NCBI RefSeq assembly: GCF_003012795.1
Contig: NZ_PXYH01000004.1
Coordinates: forward strand, 1-64,000
DNA from: Zobellella taiwanensis
GTDB lineage: Bacteria; Pseudomonadota; Gammaproteobacteria; Enterobacterales; Aeromonadaceae
Length of the DNA stretch: 64,000 bases
Direction of reading: 5' to 3'
This document shows positions 43,862 through 54,632 of the stretch, one piece after another. Both the position numbers and the translations under genes were made by a program. Every line of letters starts with the position of its first letter. Position 1 is the first letter of the stretch. The notes beneath the pieces were generated by a model, which had not been told where the DNA came from, made no database searches, and saw nothing but the letters and a program-made list of their open reading frames with translations.

Positions 43862-44893
43862 TTAGTTGTGCTTGTGCAGCTCTGCGTTCAGTTCGACCGC
43901 GGACTTGTTGGTTTTCACCTCGATGCGGCCGTTCTGGGAATTGCGGCGGAACAGCAGGTCGTTCTTGCCGGCCAGATCGGCAGCCTTGACGGTTTGCACT
44001 TCGTTGTTCTTGTCATCCAGTACCGTGACTTTTGAACCGGCGGTGATGTAGAGGCCGGATTCGACGGTGCAGCGATCGCCCAGGGGAATGCCCAGGCCGG
44101 CGTTGGCGCCCAGCAGGCAGCCCTCGCCCACGGAGATGACGATATTGCCGCCGCCGGACAGGGTGCCCATGGTGGAGCAGCCGCCGCCCAGGTCGGAACC
44201 GTTGCCCACCACCACACCGGCGGAGATACGGCCTTCGACCATGCTTACGCCCAGGGTGCCGGCGTTGAAGTTGATGAAGCCTTCGTGCATGACGGTGGTG
44301 CCTTCACCCACATGGGCGCCCAGGCGGATGCGGGAGGCGTCGCCGATGCGCACGCCGGCCGGGACCACGTAGTCGGTCATTTTGGGGAACTTGTCGACGG
44401 AGTTGACGCTGAGGGTACGGCCCTGGGCGCGTGCCAGCAGTTGGCGGCGCGGCAGCTCGTCCACCGCGATGGCGCCTTCGCTGGTCCAGGCCACGTTGGG
44501 CAACAGGCCAAACATGCCGGCCAGGTTCAGGCCGTGGGGTTTGACCAGGCGGTGGGAGAGCAGGGCCAGCTTGAGGTAGACCTCGGCGGTGCTGGCGGGG
44601 GCGGCGTCGGTTTCGAGCAGGGTGACCACCAGCGGCTGGCGGGTGCCGGCCAGCACTTCGACTACCTCGGCCTGGGCCTTGGCGTCCACCGACAGGAAGG
44701 CGGCTTCCAGATCTTTCAGCTGGGCCGGGTCGATTTCGATGGCCGCGTTGCCGCCCTGGTAGCCGATCTTGGCGGCCACCGCGCCGATCAATGCGTCGTC
44801 GGCATTCAGCAGCGGCTGGTTGTAGTAAACCTCCAGCCATTCCCCTTTGGCGGACTTGGTGCCCACACCCAGACCGAAAGCAAAGTTTGCCAT
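43862..44893 (-). CDS. dapD: Tetrahydrodipicolinate N-succinyltransferase
   Basis: This 343-residue protein is of the long DapD type, with left-handed beta-helix hexapeptide repeats between about 180 and 300 (RIRLGAHVGEGTTVMHEGFI, GNIVISVGEGCLLGANAG). It uses succinyl-CoA in the succinylase branch of lysine and diaminopimelate synthesis. The ATG at 44893, with GGAG 7 bases upstream, is better placed than the GTG at 44902. It follows glnD on the same strand, a conserved pairing. Confidence 0.94.
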   Translation of the reverse strand: MANFAFGLGVGTKSAKGEWLEVYYNQPLLNADDALIGAVAAKIGYQGGNAAIEIDPAQLKDLEAAFLSVDAKAQAEVVEVLAGTRQPLVVTLLETDAAPASTAEVYLKLALLSHRLVKPHGLNLAGMFGLLPNVAWTSEGAIAVDELPRRQLLARAQGRTLSVNSVDKFPKMTDYVVPAGVRIGDASRIRLGAHVGEGTTVMHEGFINFNAGTLGVSMVEGRISAGVVVGNGSDLGGGCSTMGTLSGGGNIVISVGEGCLLGANAGLGIPLGDRCTVESGLYITAGSKVTVLDDKNNEVQTVKAADLAGKNDLLFRRNSQNGRIEVKTNKSAVELNAELHKHN

Positions 44894-45049
44894 CCTGTTC
44901 ACTCCATTAATTGGTTTGCATACCTAATCGGCTGTCGCACGGCGGCCAGCCGGTGTAAATCCGTTGCAGGCCGAGCGGGCGGCTTGCACCACGGTTCGGC
45001 GAAGCATTCGGCCGATCCGTTTCTTAATTCAAAACTGGCGCATCTTTTA

Positions 45050-47680
45050 TCATATTTTGCCGCCCCGGTTCAGCTCGGCGACCAACTTTTCTCGCAACAG
45101 CGCCTGTTCCTGCTCACTTAATGGCCGATCCTCGCTGTTGGTGAGGCTGAAAAAGTCCTCTACCCGTTCGCCGATGGTGGTGATTTTGGCGGCGTGCAGG
45201 TTGATGCCGAGCCGGCTGAATACGGCGCCGATGCGGGCCAGCAGGCCGGGGGTATCAAGGGCCACCAGTTCCATCAGGGTACGTTTGTGCAGCCGCTGGG
45301 GCTGCAGAAAGTGTACCTGGGTGCGTACCTTGAATTCCCGGTGCCGGCGGGAAGGGGGGCGGATGCGTATGGTGGGGGGCTGGCCGCTGCCGAGCACCTC
45401 GCCGAGATCACGACACACGTCGCCAAGCCGGTCACCGCTCACCGGTTGGCCGTCCGGCTCCAGCACGATGAAGGTATCCAGGGCGAAGCCGTCCTTGGAG
45501 GTCATGATCTGGGCGTCGTGGATATTGAGGTTCTTCTGATCCAGCGCCGCGGCTACCCGGCCGAACAGGTTGGGCGAGTCGGGACTGTAGATGAACAGCT
45601 CGCTGCCGCCGCGGCCGGGCTGCTGGCTGATTTGCACCAGGGGGCGGCGGTCGTCGCCGTGGGCCAGAATATGGCGGCTGTGCCAGGCAATTTGCTCGGG
45701 AGTGTGGCGCAGGAAATAGTCTGCCGGAAACCGGCTCCACAGGGGCTTGATGCGCTCCGCAGGGGTGTCCAGGTGTTCCAGCAGCAGGCGGGCCTGCAGC
45801 TTGTTTTCGCGGATACGCAGGCGCAGGTCGGGGGGATTTTCCAGGCCCCGGCGCAGTGCCTTTTGGGTAGCGAAGTAGAGTTCGCGCAGCAGGCTGCCTT
45901 TCCAGTCGTTCCACAGGTGGTCGTTGGTGGCACAGATGTCCGCCACCGTCAGGCAATAAAGGTAGTCCAGGTGCAGCTCGTCCCGCACCTGGGTGGCGAA
46001 CTCGCGGATCACCTCAGGATCATAGATGTCGCGGCGCTGGGCGGTCACCGACATCAGCAGGTGCTGGCGCACCAGCCAGGACACCAGCCGGGCGTCGGAT
46101 TTGTCCAGATCGTGGCGCAGGCAGAAATCGAGGGCATCCTCGGCGCCCAGCTCCGAGTGGTCGCCGCCCCGGCCCTTGGCGATGTCGTGGAACAGCGCGG
46201 CGAGGTAGAGCAGCTCGGGCTTGCGCAGCCGGTTGGTGATTTCGAAGCACAGGGGGTGGCTGCGCTTGCCGCCGGGCTCGCGGAACTGGTAGATGTTTTT
46301 CAGCAGCCGGTGGGTGTGTTCGTCGACCGGATAGGCGTGGAACATGTCGAACTGCATCTGGCCCACTATCTTGCTCCACTGGGGCAGGTAGGCGGCGAGG
46401 ATGCCGTAGCGGTGCATCAGGGTCAGGGCCAGATCGGCGCCTCTGGGATGGCGCACCAGCATCAGGAACAGCCGGCGGCAGTCGGCCCGTTCGCACAGAA
46501 ATCCGGGCAGGCGGCGGCGGGCGTCGCGCAGCTGGCGCAGGGTGGTGGAGTAGATGCCGGTGATCTGGGGGTTGGCGGCCACCTGGTAGAACAGCCGCAG
46601 GATGGCGGCGGGCTCTTCCCGGAACAGCTCGGCACGGACCACGTCGATCAGCCGGCCGCGCAGGCGGAATTCGGGAGTGAGCATCTTCACGTCCATGGCG
46701 ATGTGCCCGAGGATGGCCTCGTCGAACAACTGCAACAGCATTTCGTTGAGTTCGGCGACCCGTCGTACCGTCTGGTAGAAGCGTTTCATCATCTGTTCGA
46801 TGGGTTCGTTGCCCTCGCCGGCAAAGCCGAGGGCGGTGGCCACCGCCCGCTGGCGGTCGAACAGCAGCCGGTTGTCGGCCCGATGGATCGCCATGTGCAG
46901 GGCAAAGCGCAGTTTCCACAGGAAATTCTGGCAGTCGAGCAGTTCCCGGTATTCGGCCCGGCTGAGGAAGCCATGGCTGACCATTTCGCTCAGGGTGGCG
47001 GCGCCGAAGTGGCGGCGGGCCACCCAGCTGATGGTCTGGATATCGCGCAGGCCGCCGGGGCTGCTCTTGATGTCCGGCTCCAGTTTATAGCTGGTGTCCT
47101 GGAACTGGCGGTGGCGATCCTCCTGCTCCTGGCGCTTGGCTTCGAAAAAGGCCTGGCTGGGCCAGAAACGGTCCGGCGCCGTGGCCCGGGTGAGGGCCGC
47201 GAAGGTGTCGTAGCAGCCGGTGATAAGGCGGGCCTCGATCAGGTTGGTGGCCACGGTGATGTCCTTTTCCCCTTCCTCCACGCATTCGGCCACCGAGCGC
47301 ACGCTGTGGCCCACCTCCAGGTGCAGATCCCACAGCAGGGTGATAAAGCGGCCGATACGCTCCTCCAGCTCGGCGCTGGCGGGGGCGTTGCTCAGGATCA
47401 GCAGGTCGATGTCCGAATAGGGGTGCAGCTCGCCACGGCCATAGCCTCCCACCGCCACCAATGCCAGGCTGGCATCCCGATCCAGGCCATGGCGGTGCCA
47501 CAGGCCGGTGAGCAACTGGTCCATATGCTGGGAGCGGGTGGTGACCAGCTCGATGATGTCGTCCCCGGCGTTGAAGCGTTGTTCCAGCCATTCCTGCAGG
47601 CGGGCCAGGATTTCCTTGCATTTTGGCAGATCCAGTTGGTCGGGGGAGAGCAGGGCCGGGGCGAGCAGGCTGGCGTCCAT
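45050..47680 (-). CDS. glnD: Bifunctional uridylyltransferase/uridylyl-removing enzyme GlnD
   Basis: This 876-residue protein is near E. coli length (890). The nucleotidyltransferase domain carries GGYGRGELHPYSDIDLLIL near residues 83-101, and the HD hydrolase domain LYLAALFHDIAKGRGGDH near 485-502. Two ACT domains (SPNLFGRVAAALDQKNLNI and DTPGLLARIGAVFSRLGINL) sense glutamine. GlnD uridylylates and de-uridylylates PII proteins to signal nitrogen status. It lies upstream of dapD and is divergent from the DedA gene. Confidence 0.96.
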   Translation of the reverse strand: MDASLLAPALLSPDQLDLPKCKEILARLQEWLEQRFNAGDDIIELVTTRSQHMDQLLTGLWHRHGLDRDASLALVAVGGYGRGELHPYSDIDLLILSNAPASAELEERIGRFITLLWDLHLEVGHSVRSVAECVEEGEKDITVATNLIEARLITGCYDTFAALTRATAPDRFWPSQAFFEAKRQEQEDRHRQFQDTSYKLEPDIKSSPGGLRDIQTISWVARRHFGAATLSEMVSHGFLSRAEYRELLDCQNFLWKLRFALHMAIHRADNRLLFDRQRAVATALGFAGEGNEPIEQMMKRFYQTVRRVAELNEMLLQLFDEAILGHIAMDVKMLTPEFRLRGRLIDVVRAELFREEPAAILRLFYQVAANPQITGIYSTTLRQLRDARRRLPGFLCERADCRRLFLMLVRHPRGADLALTLMHRYGILAAYLPQWSKIVGQMQFDMFHAYPVDEHTHRLLKNIYQFREPGGKRSHPLCFEITNRLRKPELLYLAALFHDIAKGRGGDHSELGAEDALDFCLRHDLDKSDARLVSWLVRQHLLMSVTAQRRDIYDPEVIREFATQVRDELHLDYLYCLTVADICATNDHLWNDWKGSLLRELYFATQKALRRGLENPPDLRLRIRENKLQARLLLEHLDTPAERIKPLWSRFPADYFLRHTPEQIAWHSRHILAHGDDRRPLVQISQQPGRGGSELFIYSPDSPNLFGRVAAALDQKNLNIHDAQIMTSKDGFALDTFIVLEPDGQPVSGDRLGDVCRDLGEVLGSGQPPTIRIRPPSRRHREFKVRTQVHFLQPQRLHKRTLMELVALDTPGLLARIGAVFSRLGINLHAAKITTIGERVEDFFSLTNSEDRPLSEQEQALLREKLVAELNRGGKI

Positions 47681-47752
47681 AAGCGGGTATTCCTTGTGTG
47701 TGGGGGCGTTGTTACGTTAACAAAGTCGGCCCCGGGGGGAAAGTGCGCAGGC

Positions 47753-47781
47753 TTGGGGGCGGTGGCGCTTGTTGCTATGAT
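47753..47781 (+). promoter_or_regulatory. Candidate sigma-70 promoter for the DedA gene
   Basis: TTGGGG (47753-47758) and TATGAT (47776-47781) are separated by 17 bases, with the start codon 30 bases further on. The spacing is ideal and the -10 differs from consensus by one base. Confidence 0.5.
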
Positions 47782-47810
47782 GCCGGACCGGGTATCCACG
47801 GAGTTCGCTC

Positions 47811-48404
47811 ATGACCGCACCTTCTTCCTCCCTGCCCCCCTGGATTGGCCGTTTTACCGGCTCCGCCTGGCTGTTGCCGGTACTCTTTGTCGCCTCCCTG
47901 CTGGAGGCGTTGATCATTCCCATTCCCCTGGAACTTATCCTGATCCCGCTGTTGTTGATGGAGCGCCGGCGCGCCTGGTTGCTGGCGACCGTGACCCTGG
48001 CGGGCTGCCTGGCCGGCGCCCTGATCGGCTATCTGTTCGGGGCCTGGCTGTTCGACAGCCTGGGCCAGTGGCTGCTGGCCCGGCTGGGCGCGGCGGAGGC
48101 ATTCGACCAGTTCGGCCTGACCCTGGCGGAGGACGGCTTTATGGCGATCATCATCGTCGGGGTGACGCCGGTTCCCTTTCAGGTGGCGATGCTGGCGGCG
48201 GGGGCGGGAGAGTATCCGCTGGGGCTGTTTTTGCTGGCCTCGGCCATTGCCCGGGGGATCCGCTACTACGGCCTGGCGGCGCTGGTAATGCTGGTGGGGG
48301 AGCGGGCACAGGGACTGTGGCGGCGCCATGCCGGTTTGCTTGGCCTGGGGATGCTCGGCCTGGCGCTGCTCGGTTATGGCGTCAGCCGCTGGCTGACGCC
48401 CTGA
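47811..48404 (+). CDS. DedA/YqaA-type membrane protein (VTT domain)
   Basis: This 197-residue membrane protein has several helices and the VTT-domain features LEALIIPIPLELILIPLLLM near residue 30 and VGVTPVPFQVAMLAAGAGEY near 120. DedA-superfamily proteins take part in membrane lipid translocation and envelope homeostasis. The sequence is nearer to the YqaA branch than to UptA-like DedA proteins. It ends just before the convergent ybjQ. Confidence 0.85.
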   Translation: MTAPSSSLPPWIGRFTGSAWLLPVLFVASLLEALIIPIPLELILIPLLLMERRRAWLLATVTLAGCLAGALIGYLFGAWLFDSLGQWLLARLGAAEAFDQFGLTLAEDGFMAIIIVGVTPVPFQVAMLAAGAGEYPLGLFLLASAIARGIRYYGLAALVMLVGERAQGLWRRHAGLLGLGMLGLALLGYGVSRWLTP

Positions 48405-48405
48405 G

Positions 48406-48726
48406 TCATTCCACGATCACGGCGGTGCCGCTGGCCGACACCATCAGCATGCCGTTGTTCTGGCCCATCACCTCGTAGTCGAGGTCGATGCCGACCACGG
48501 CGTTGGCGCCGAGTGCCCGGGCCTTTTGTTCCAGTTCCTGCAGGGCGATGTCCCGGGCCCGTTGCAGTTCCCGCTCGTAGGTGCCGGAGCGCCCGCCTAC
48601 CAGGTCGCGAATGCCGGCGAACAGATCCTTGAACAGGTTGGCGCCGAGAATGGCCTCGCCGGCCACCACGCCGCAGTATTTGCGGATGCGTTTGCCTTCG
48701 ATGGAGGGGGTTGTGGTCAGATCCAT
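48406..48726 (-). CDS. ybjQ: YbjQ/UPF0145 family protein
   Basis: This 106-residue protein of the UPF0145 (YbjQ) family contains [20 protein letters not shown] and [17 protein letters not shown]. It forms homo-pentamers in known structures; its function is not established despite heavy-metal-binding annotations. The ATG at 48726 has GGAG five bases upstream. It follows mscL closely on the same strand. Confidence 0.88.
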   Translation of the reverse strand: MDLTTTPSIEGKRIRKYCGVVAGEAILGANLFKDLFAGIRDLVGGRSGTYERELQRARDIALQELEQKARALGANAVVGIDLDYEVMGQNNGMLMVSASGTAVIVE

Positions 48727-48736
48727 GGTCACTCCG

Positions 48737-49150
48737 TTATGACTGGCGTTTGAGCAAATCGCGGATTTCGGCCAGCAACTGTTCTTCCCGGCTGGGCGGC
48801 GGCGGGCTCGCCGGTTCGGCCGGCGCCGCTTCCGCCCGGCGCTTGAGCCGGTTGATGGCCTTGATCAGCATGAAGATAGCGAAGGCGACGATGGTGAAAT
48901 CCAGCACCGTCTGCAGGAAATTGCCGTAGGACAGGGTGACCGCCGGCAGGTCTCCCGAGGCCTCCTTGAGAACGACGGCAAGGTCGGAAAAATCGACGCC
49001 GCCGATCAGCATACCCAGGGGAGGCATGATGACGTCGTTGACCAGGGAGGAGACTATCTTGCCGAACGCCGCCCCTATGATGATGCCCACCGCCATGTCG
49101 ACGACATTGCCCTTGACGGCGAATTCCCTGAATTCCTTGATGATGCTCAT
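48737..49150 (-). CDS. mscL: Large-conductance mechanosensitive channel
   Basis: This 137-residue MscL starts [20 protein letters not shown], with first helix [20 protein letters not shown] and second helix near 75-100. It forms a pentameric channel that opens under membrane tension during osmotic downshock. It is 10 bases upstream of ybjQ and probably shares its mRNA. Confidence 0.96.
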   Translation of the reverse strand: MSIIKEFREFAVKGNVVDMAVGIIIGAAFGKIVSSLVNDVIMPPLGMLIGGVDFSDLAVVLKEASGDLPAVTLSYGNFLQTVLDFTIVAFAIFMLIKAINRLKRRAEAAPAEPASPPPPSREEQLLAEIRDLLKRQS

Positions 49151-49266
49151 GGTTGTGCTCGCGGATACGGATGAAAGGAGACTTAAGTGTAGCGGCTGTT
49201 GGCGGAGCGGGAGAAGGGGCGGCCACCGCCCCTGGGTTATCAGGATATGGGCTATCCCGTGCTTTA

Positions 49267-49482
49267 TTATACTGGTTGGCCTTCGGGCTCTATGCGGGTG
49301 GCATGATTGCCCTTGGGGCCTTCCTGGATGTCGTATCGAACGACCTGGCCCGCCTTGAGGGTTCTGTATCCTTCCATCTGGATGGTGGAAAAATGGGCGA
49401 ATACATCCTCGCCGCCTTCCGCCGGACAGATAAAACCAAATCCCTTTGCGTTGTTAAACCACTTCACCGTACCGGTTGCCAT
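49267..49482 (-). CDS. cspD: Cold-shock-like protein CspD
   Basis: This 71-residue single OB-fold protein begins [20 protein letters not shown]. It contains the RNP1 motif (KGFGFI), and RNP2 (VFAHF) follows. CspD binds single-stranded nucleic acid and in E. coli inhibits replication in stationary phase. The divergent pairing with clpS–clpA is the conserved arrangement. The start at 49482 has AAGGA upstream; an extra in-frame N-terminal extension is not expected. Confidence 0.92.
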   Translation of the reverse strand: MATGTVKWFNNAKGFGFICPAEGGEDVFAHFSTIQMEGYRTLKAGQVVRYDIQEGPKGNHATRIEPEGQPV

Positions 49483-49542
49483 ACATCTGCATCCTTTTTG
49501 CTCAAACATCCTAAACAACATTGAGTAATTGGCAGCAGCCAA

Positions 49543-49828
49543 TTATAACTACGGGCGATTTTCCGCCGGATGCGGCAGCCAAGGGAAAGCCCCAAACGAG
49601 GCTTTACACCCTGGTTACCAATCAACCACTCTAGTCTAACTTTATGGGTAGTCAAGCCCTGATTGGCCGCTGCTATCACGGTCGCCATGGGGCCCCGGGC
49701 TATTGACAGCAGCCGCTCAGGCGGTAGTGTGGAGGTGAGGGCCGGATGGCCGTTTCCATGCCGGCGTCGCCCGGCGGCAAGCACTGGAAATGCGCGGAAG
49801 GCGGCCGTTGCCGACCTTCTGTAGCACG
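49543..49828. other. cspD–clpS divergent spacer
   Basis: No gene is seen in this spacer. It should contain the promoters of cspD (leftward) and clpS (rightward). I could not pick a clear -35/-10 pair. The right part contains GC-rich dyads (GCCGGC, CCCGGC) and ends at a repeat copy. The left part is less GC-rich. Confidence 0.4.
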
Positions 49829-49849
49829 ATTCGGAACCGTGATTTAGAG
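49829..49849 (+). repeat. Solo IS630-type terminal repeat, copy 4, in the clpS leader
   Basis: The bases run ATTCGGAACC to ATTTAGAG, 19 of 21 identical or nearly so to copy 3. They end 7 bases before the clpS ATG, where the TAGAG may act as its ribosome binding site. No transposase fragment is nearby. Confidence 0.6.
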
Positions 49850-49856
49850 TAAATAT

Positions 49857-50174
49857 ATGGGCAGGAGAACTCAGCAGACCGTCGGTGATCGGGTAAAAGA
49901 GGTGGAAGAAACTGCGTTGCAGCCCCCTCCTATGTACAAGGTCATCTTGAATAACGACGACTACACCCCCATGGATTTTGTTGTGGAGGTGCTGCAAAAA
50001 TTCTTTGCCATGGACATGGACAAGGCCACGCAGGTGATGCTGGCGGTACATTATCAGGGGAAAGGGATCTGCGGTCTGTTTACCGCGGAAATTGCAGAAA
50101 CCAAGGTAGCGCAAGTGAACAAGTTTGCCCGTACGCATGAGCATCCGCTGTTGTGTACCATGGAGCAGGCATGA
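49857..50174 (+). CDS. clpS: ClpA adaptor protein ClpS
   Basis: This 105-residue protein has the N-degron pocket sequence [20 protein letters not shown] and [20 protein letters not shown]. ClpS hands proteins with N-terminal Leu, Phe, Tyr or Trp to ClpAP. The N-terminal tail (about 20 residues) is needed to engage ClpA. It is followed 50 bases later by clpA. Its leader carries a repeat element in place of a typical strong RBS. Confidence 0.95.
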   Translation: MGRRTQQTVGDRVKEVEETALQPPPMYKVILNNDDYTPMDFVVEVLQKFFAMDMDKATQVMLAVHYQGKGICGLFTAEIAETKVAQVNKFARTHEHPLLCTMEQA

Positions 50175-50224
50175 AGTAGATACCCGCCGTAACGGGTCAC
50201 CGCAGTTTCTTAGGGGAGGTGCCT

Positions 50225-52483
50225 ATGTTGAACAAAGATCTAGAGAGCACGTTGAACGACGCTTTCAACGAAGCCCGTCGATCTCGCCACGAGTTTATGA
50301 CGGTGGAGCACCTGTTACTCGCCCTGCTGAACAACCCGTCGGCCAGAGAGGCCCTGACGGCCTGCGGCGCCGACCTGGAACAGCTGCGCCGTGAAACCTA
50401 CAGCTTTATTGAACAGACCACGCCCCTGATCCCGGTGGGCGACGACGAGCTCGAAACCCAGCCTACCCTCGGCTTCCAGCGGGTGCTGCAACGGGCCGTG
50501 TTCCATGTGCAGTCTTCCGGCAATGCGGAGGTGACCGGTGCCAACGTACTGGTGGCCATCTTCAGCGAGCAGGAATCCCAGGCGGCCTATCTGCTGAAAA
50601 AGGCGGGCGTGGGCCGGCTCGACGTGGTCAACTTCCTGTCTCATGGTATCCGCAAGGACGGCCAGCAGGAAGAAGCGCCTTCATCCCAGCAACAGGAAGA
50701 GGGCGGCGAGGAAGCCGCCGGCAGCCAGGCCGAGGGCTTTGTCATCAACCTCAATCAGTGGGTGAAGGAAGGTCGCATCGATCCGCTGATCGGCCGGGAT
50801 CAGGAACTCAACCGTACCATCCAGGTACTGTGCCGCCGGCGCAAGAACAACCCGCTGCTGGTGGGCGAGGCCGGGGTGGGGAAAACCGCCATCGCCGAAG
50901 GGCTGGCCTATCGCATTGTGCACAAGGATGTCCCCGAGATCATCGCCGACAGTACCATCTATTCCCTCGACATGGGCTCGCTGCTGGCGGGCACCAAATA
51001 CCGGGGCGATTTCGAGAAACGCTTCAAGGCCCTGCTCAAGCAGTTCGAAAAGCAAAAGGGCGCCATCCTGTTCATCGATGAAATCCACACCATCATCGGT
51101 GCCGGTGCTGCGTCCGGCGGCCAGCTGGATGCGGCCAACCTGTTGAAACCCTTACTGTCCAGCGGCCAGATCCGCTGTGTCGGCTCGACCACCTACCAGG
51201 AATACAGCCAGATCTTCGAGAAGGACAGGGCACTGGCGCGCCGTTTCCAGAAGATCGACATCCTGGAGCCTTCGGTGGACGACACCACCAAGATACTGCT
51301 GGGCCTGAAAAGCCGCTATGAATCGCACCACGATGTGCGCTACACCAACAAGGCGATCCGGGCTGCCGCCGAGCTGGCGGCCAAGTACATCAACGATCGC
51401 CATTTGCCGGACAAGGCCATCGACGTGATTGACGAAGCCGGCGCCCAGGTGCGCATGCTGCCGCCGTCCAAACGCAAGAAGACCATCGGCGTCGGCGACA
51501 TCGAGGCCATCGTCGCCAAGATTGCCCGCATCCCGGAGAAATCCGTGTCCAGCTCGGACAAGGAGGCCCTGAAGAATCTGGAGCCCAATCTCAAGATGGT
51601 GGTGTTCGGTCAGGACAAGGCCATCTCGGTGCTGACCGACGCCATTCGCCTGAGCCGTTCAGGCCTTGGCAACGAAAAGCGGCCCATCGGCTCCTTCCTG
51701 TTCGCCGGTCCGACCGGGGTGGGCAAGACCGAGGTCACCCAGCAACTGGCGCGGATCCTCGGCATCGAGCTTATCCGTTTCGACATGTCCGAGTATATGG
51801 AGTCCCATACGGTGTCTCGTTTGATCGGGGCGCCCCCCGGGTATGTGGGCTTTGATCAGGGCGGTCTGCTCACCGATGCGGTGATCAAGCATCCCCACGC
51901 CGTGGTGCTGCTCGACGAGATAGAAAAAGCACACCCGGATGTGTTCAACCTGCTGCTGCAGGTGATGGACAACGGTACCCTCACCGACAACAACGGCCGC
52001 AAGGCGGATTTCCGCAATGTGATACTGGTGATGACCACCAACGCCGGGGTGCAGGAAACGGTGCGCAAGTCCATCGGCTTCCAGCAACAGGACCACAGCC
52101 ACGATGCCATGACCGAAATCAACCGCACCTTTGCGCCCGAGTTCCGCAACCGCCTCGACCATATCATCTGGTTCAACCACCTGGATATGGAAGTGATACA
52201 CAGGGTGGTCGACAAGTTCATCGTCGAGCTGCAGGCCCAGCTGGACGCCAAGGGGGTGTCGATGGAGGTCAGCGAGCAGGCCCGCCACTGGCTGGCGGAA
52301 AAGGGCTACGACAGGGCCATGGGCGCCCGTCCCATGGGCCGGGTGATCCAGGAACAGCTGAAAAAGCCGCTGGCCAACGAGCTGTTGTTCGGTGAGCTGG
52401 TGGGGGGCGGTGCGGTCAGGGTAACGCTGGAGGACGACAAGTTGCACTTCGACTTCCAGGCCGAGGCCTCGCTGGCCCACTGA
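50225..52483 (+). CDS. clpA: ATP-dependent unfoldase ClpA
   Basis: This 752-residue AAA+ protein has the Clp N-domain (about 1-140), Walker A motifs [13 protein letters not shown] and [12 protein letters not shown], and Walker [15 protein letters not shown]. ClpA unfolds substrates and feeds them to ClpP. The ATG at 50225 is preferred, 5 bases after GGGGAGG; the upstream GTG at 50219 sits inside that site. A rho-independent terminator follows. Confidence 0.96.
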   Translation: MLNKDLESTLNDAFNEARRSRHEFMTVEHLLLALLNNPSAREALTACGADLEQLRRETYSFIEQTTPLIPVGDDELETQPTLGFQRVLQRAVFHVQSSGNAEVTGANVLVAIFSEQESQAAYLLKKAGVGRLDVVNFLSHGIRKDGQQEEAPSSQQQEEGGEEAAGSQAEGFVINLNQWVKEGRIDPLIGRDQELNRTIQVLCRRRKNNPLLVGEAGVGKTAIAEGLAYRIVHKDVPEIIADSTIYSLDMGSLLAGTKYRGDFEKRFKALLKQFEKQKGAILFIDEIHTIIGAGAASGGQLDAANLLKPLLSSGQIRCVGSTTYQEYSQIFEKDRALARRFQKIDILEPSVDDTTKILLGLKSRYESHHDVRYTNKAIRAAAELAAKYINDRHLPDKAIDVIDEAGAQVRMLPPSKRKKTIGVGDIEAIVAKIARIPEKSVSSSDKEALKNLEPNLKMVVFGQDKAISVLTDAIRLSRSGLGNEKRPIGSFLFAGPTGVGKTEVTQQLARILGIELIRFDMSEYMESHTVSRLIGAPPGYVGFDQGGLLTDAVIKHPHAVVLLDEIEKAHPDVFNLLLQVMDNGTLTDNNGRKADFRNVILVMTTNAGVQETVRKSIGFQQQDHSHDAMTEINRTFAPEFRNRLDHIIWFNHLDMEVIHRVVDKFIVELQAQLDAKGVSMEVSEQARHWLAEKGYDRAMGARPMGRVIQEQLKKPLANELLFGELVGGGAVRVTLEDDKLHFDFQAEASLAH

Positions 52484-52505
52484 CGCCCGCAACCGTCAGC
52501 ATATT

Positions 52506-52537
52506 GCCCAGCGCCTGCCAAGGTGCTGGGCATTTTT
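52506..52537 (+). terminator. Rho-independent terminator of clpS–clpA
   Basis: GCCCAGCGCC (52506-52515) pairs with GGTGCTGGGC (52522-52531), with one G-T pair, followed by ATTTTTC. It lies 23 bases after the clpA stop codon. Confidence 0.85.
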
Positions 52538-52642
52538 CTTCCAAGAGGAAAATGCCTGACGGGGTGGGCGAAACGGCTCGCCCGGGATACAGCTGGCGCG
52601 AGCGGCAGCCGTGGTACAAGGATTGGAAGCGGGGCGAACGGA

Positions 52643-53638
<996 letters not shown>

Positions 53639-53642
<4 letters not shown>

Positions 53643-54337
53643 AGCGTCAACTCACCCGGTTGCCAGCACGAAACGGAGATTGGCTGTTGCTGCAGCTCTT
53701 TGAGTTTACGCAAGAAGCGGTCGCGGGGCCAGGCGGTCACACCCAGGCTCATCAGATGGGGATTGGGCAACTGGCAGTCGATAAGCCGGCCGCCCTGGGC
53801 CGCAAAGTGACGGCACAGGGCGAGCATGGCCAGCTTGGCGCCGTTATCGACCAGGTTGAACATGGATTCGCCGCAAAACAATTGCCCGAGGCCAATCCCA
53901 TAGAGGCCGGCAACCAGGGTGTCATCCTGCCAGACCTCGAGGGAGTGGGCATGTCCCAGCCGGTGCAGCCGGCAGTAGGCCTGTTCAATGGCTGGCGTGA
54001 TCCAGGTGCCCTGGCGAGCTTCTCGCTGGGCCCGGCACTGATGGATGACCTCATCAAAGGCCAGGTTGACGCTCAGCCGGTAGCGGCCGCGACGGGCCAG
54101 CTTGGCCAGGCTGCGGCTGACATGGAGCCTATCGGGTTCGAGTACGGCGCGGGGGTTGGGTGACCACCACAGCAGCGGCTGGCTGTTGTCGAACCAGGGA
54201 AAGATACCCATGCGGTAGGCCAGCAACAACCTGGGCGGACTCAGGTCGCCGCCGATGGCCAGCAGGCCCTCCGGCTCTGCCAGGGCCTGCGCCGGATCCG
54301 GAAACCACAGCCGTTCATCCAGTTGGGTCAGGTACAT
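53639..54337 (-). CDS. aat: Leucyl/phenylalanyl-tRNA–protein transferase
   Basis: This 232-residue L/F-transferase begins MYLTQLDERLWFPDPAQALA. It contains GIFPWFDNSQPLLWWSPNPR and LYGIGLGQLFCGESMFNLVD. Aat adds Leu or Phe to N-terminal Arg or Lys, making N-degrons. The start at 54337 is the family start; the longer frame upstream belongs to a different reading frame of the RHH gene. It is the second gene of an RHH–aat–bpt–infA run. Confidence 0.95.
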
Positions 54338-54353
54338 GCTTGCTCCTGCTTGC

Positions 54354-54524
54354 TCAGGAAGAGCCCGGTTGCCAGTTTTTGCCGGTTTTCTGCTCGATAT
54401 ATTCACGGATGAACTGGCGTACTTTCTGGGAGGGCGTGACGTCTTCTTCGGCGCACAGTTGTTCGAACAGGGCTTTCTTGCGGGGATCGATAAGCAGGGT
54501 GAGACGTGCGGTTCGCTGTTCCAT
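54354..54524 (-). CDS. 56-residue ribbon-helix-helix protein upstream of aat
   Basis: A short gene on the minus strand encodes MEQRTARLTLLIDPRKKALF, then EQLCAEEDVTPSQKVRQFIR, then a short C-terminal helix. The beta strand (RTARLTLLID) followed by two helices, with a T-P-S-Q-K-V-R helix cap, is a ribbon-helix-helix (CopG/Arc) fold. A strong RBS (GGAGG) precedes the ATG at 54524. It lies 16 bases upstream of aat and probably shares its mRNA. No toxin gene is present, so it is likely a DNA-binding regulator rather than an antitoxin. Confidence 0.75.
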   Translation of the reverse strand: MEQRTARLTLLIDPRKKALFEQLCAEEDVTPSQKVRQFIREYIEQKTGKNWQPGSS

Positions 54525-54632
54525 GATGCCTCCGGTCTATCTTGAAATATGTTAATCATATTAACATTGAATGAGTGCTTGATGAGAATATAATCAGGGA
54601 AGGATACCAGTGCAACCTGCCGCGGAGCCCTT

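Noticed and set aside
45194-48478. A 1094-codon open frame on the plus strand opposite glnD
   Set aside because: glnD is unmistakable on the other strand; the plus frame has a shadow composition and runs on through the DedA gene out of frame.
49464-50144. A 226-codon minus frame across the cspD–clpS spacer
   Set aside because: It overlaps both cspD (in a different frame) and clpS on the other strand and has no family resemblance.
52538-52642. A tRNA-Ser gene between clpA and infA, as in E. coli
   Set aside because: No cloverleaf, T-loop GTTCGA or CCA-flanked acceptor could be found on either strand.
54338-54559. An N-terminal extension of Aat to 54559
   Set aside because: The extension is not homologous to Aat and overlaps the RHH gene in another frame; the family start is the ATG at 54337.
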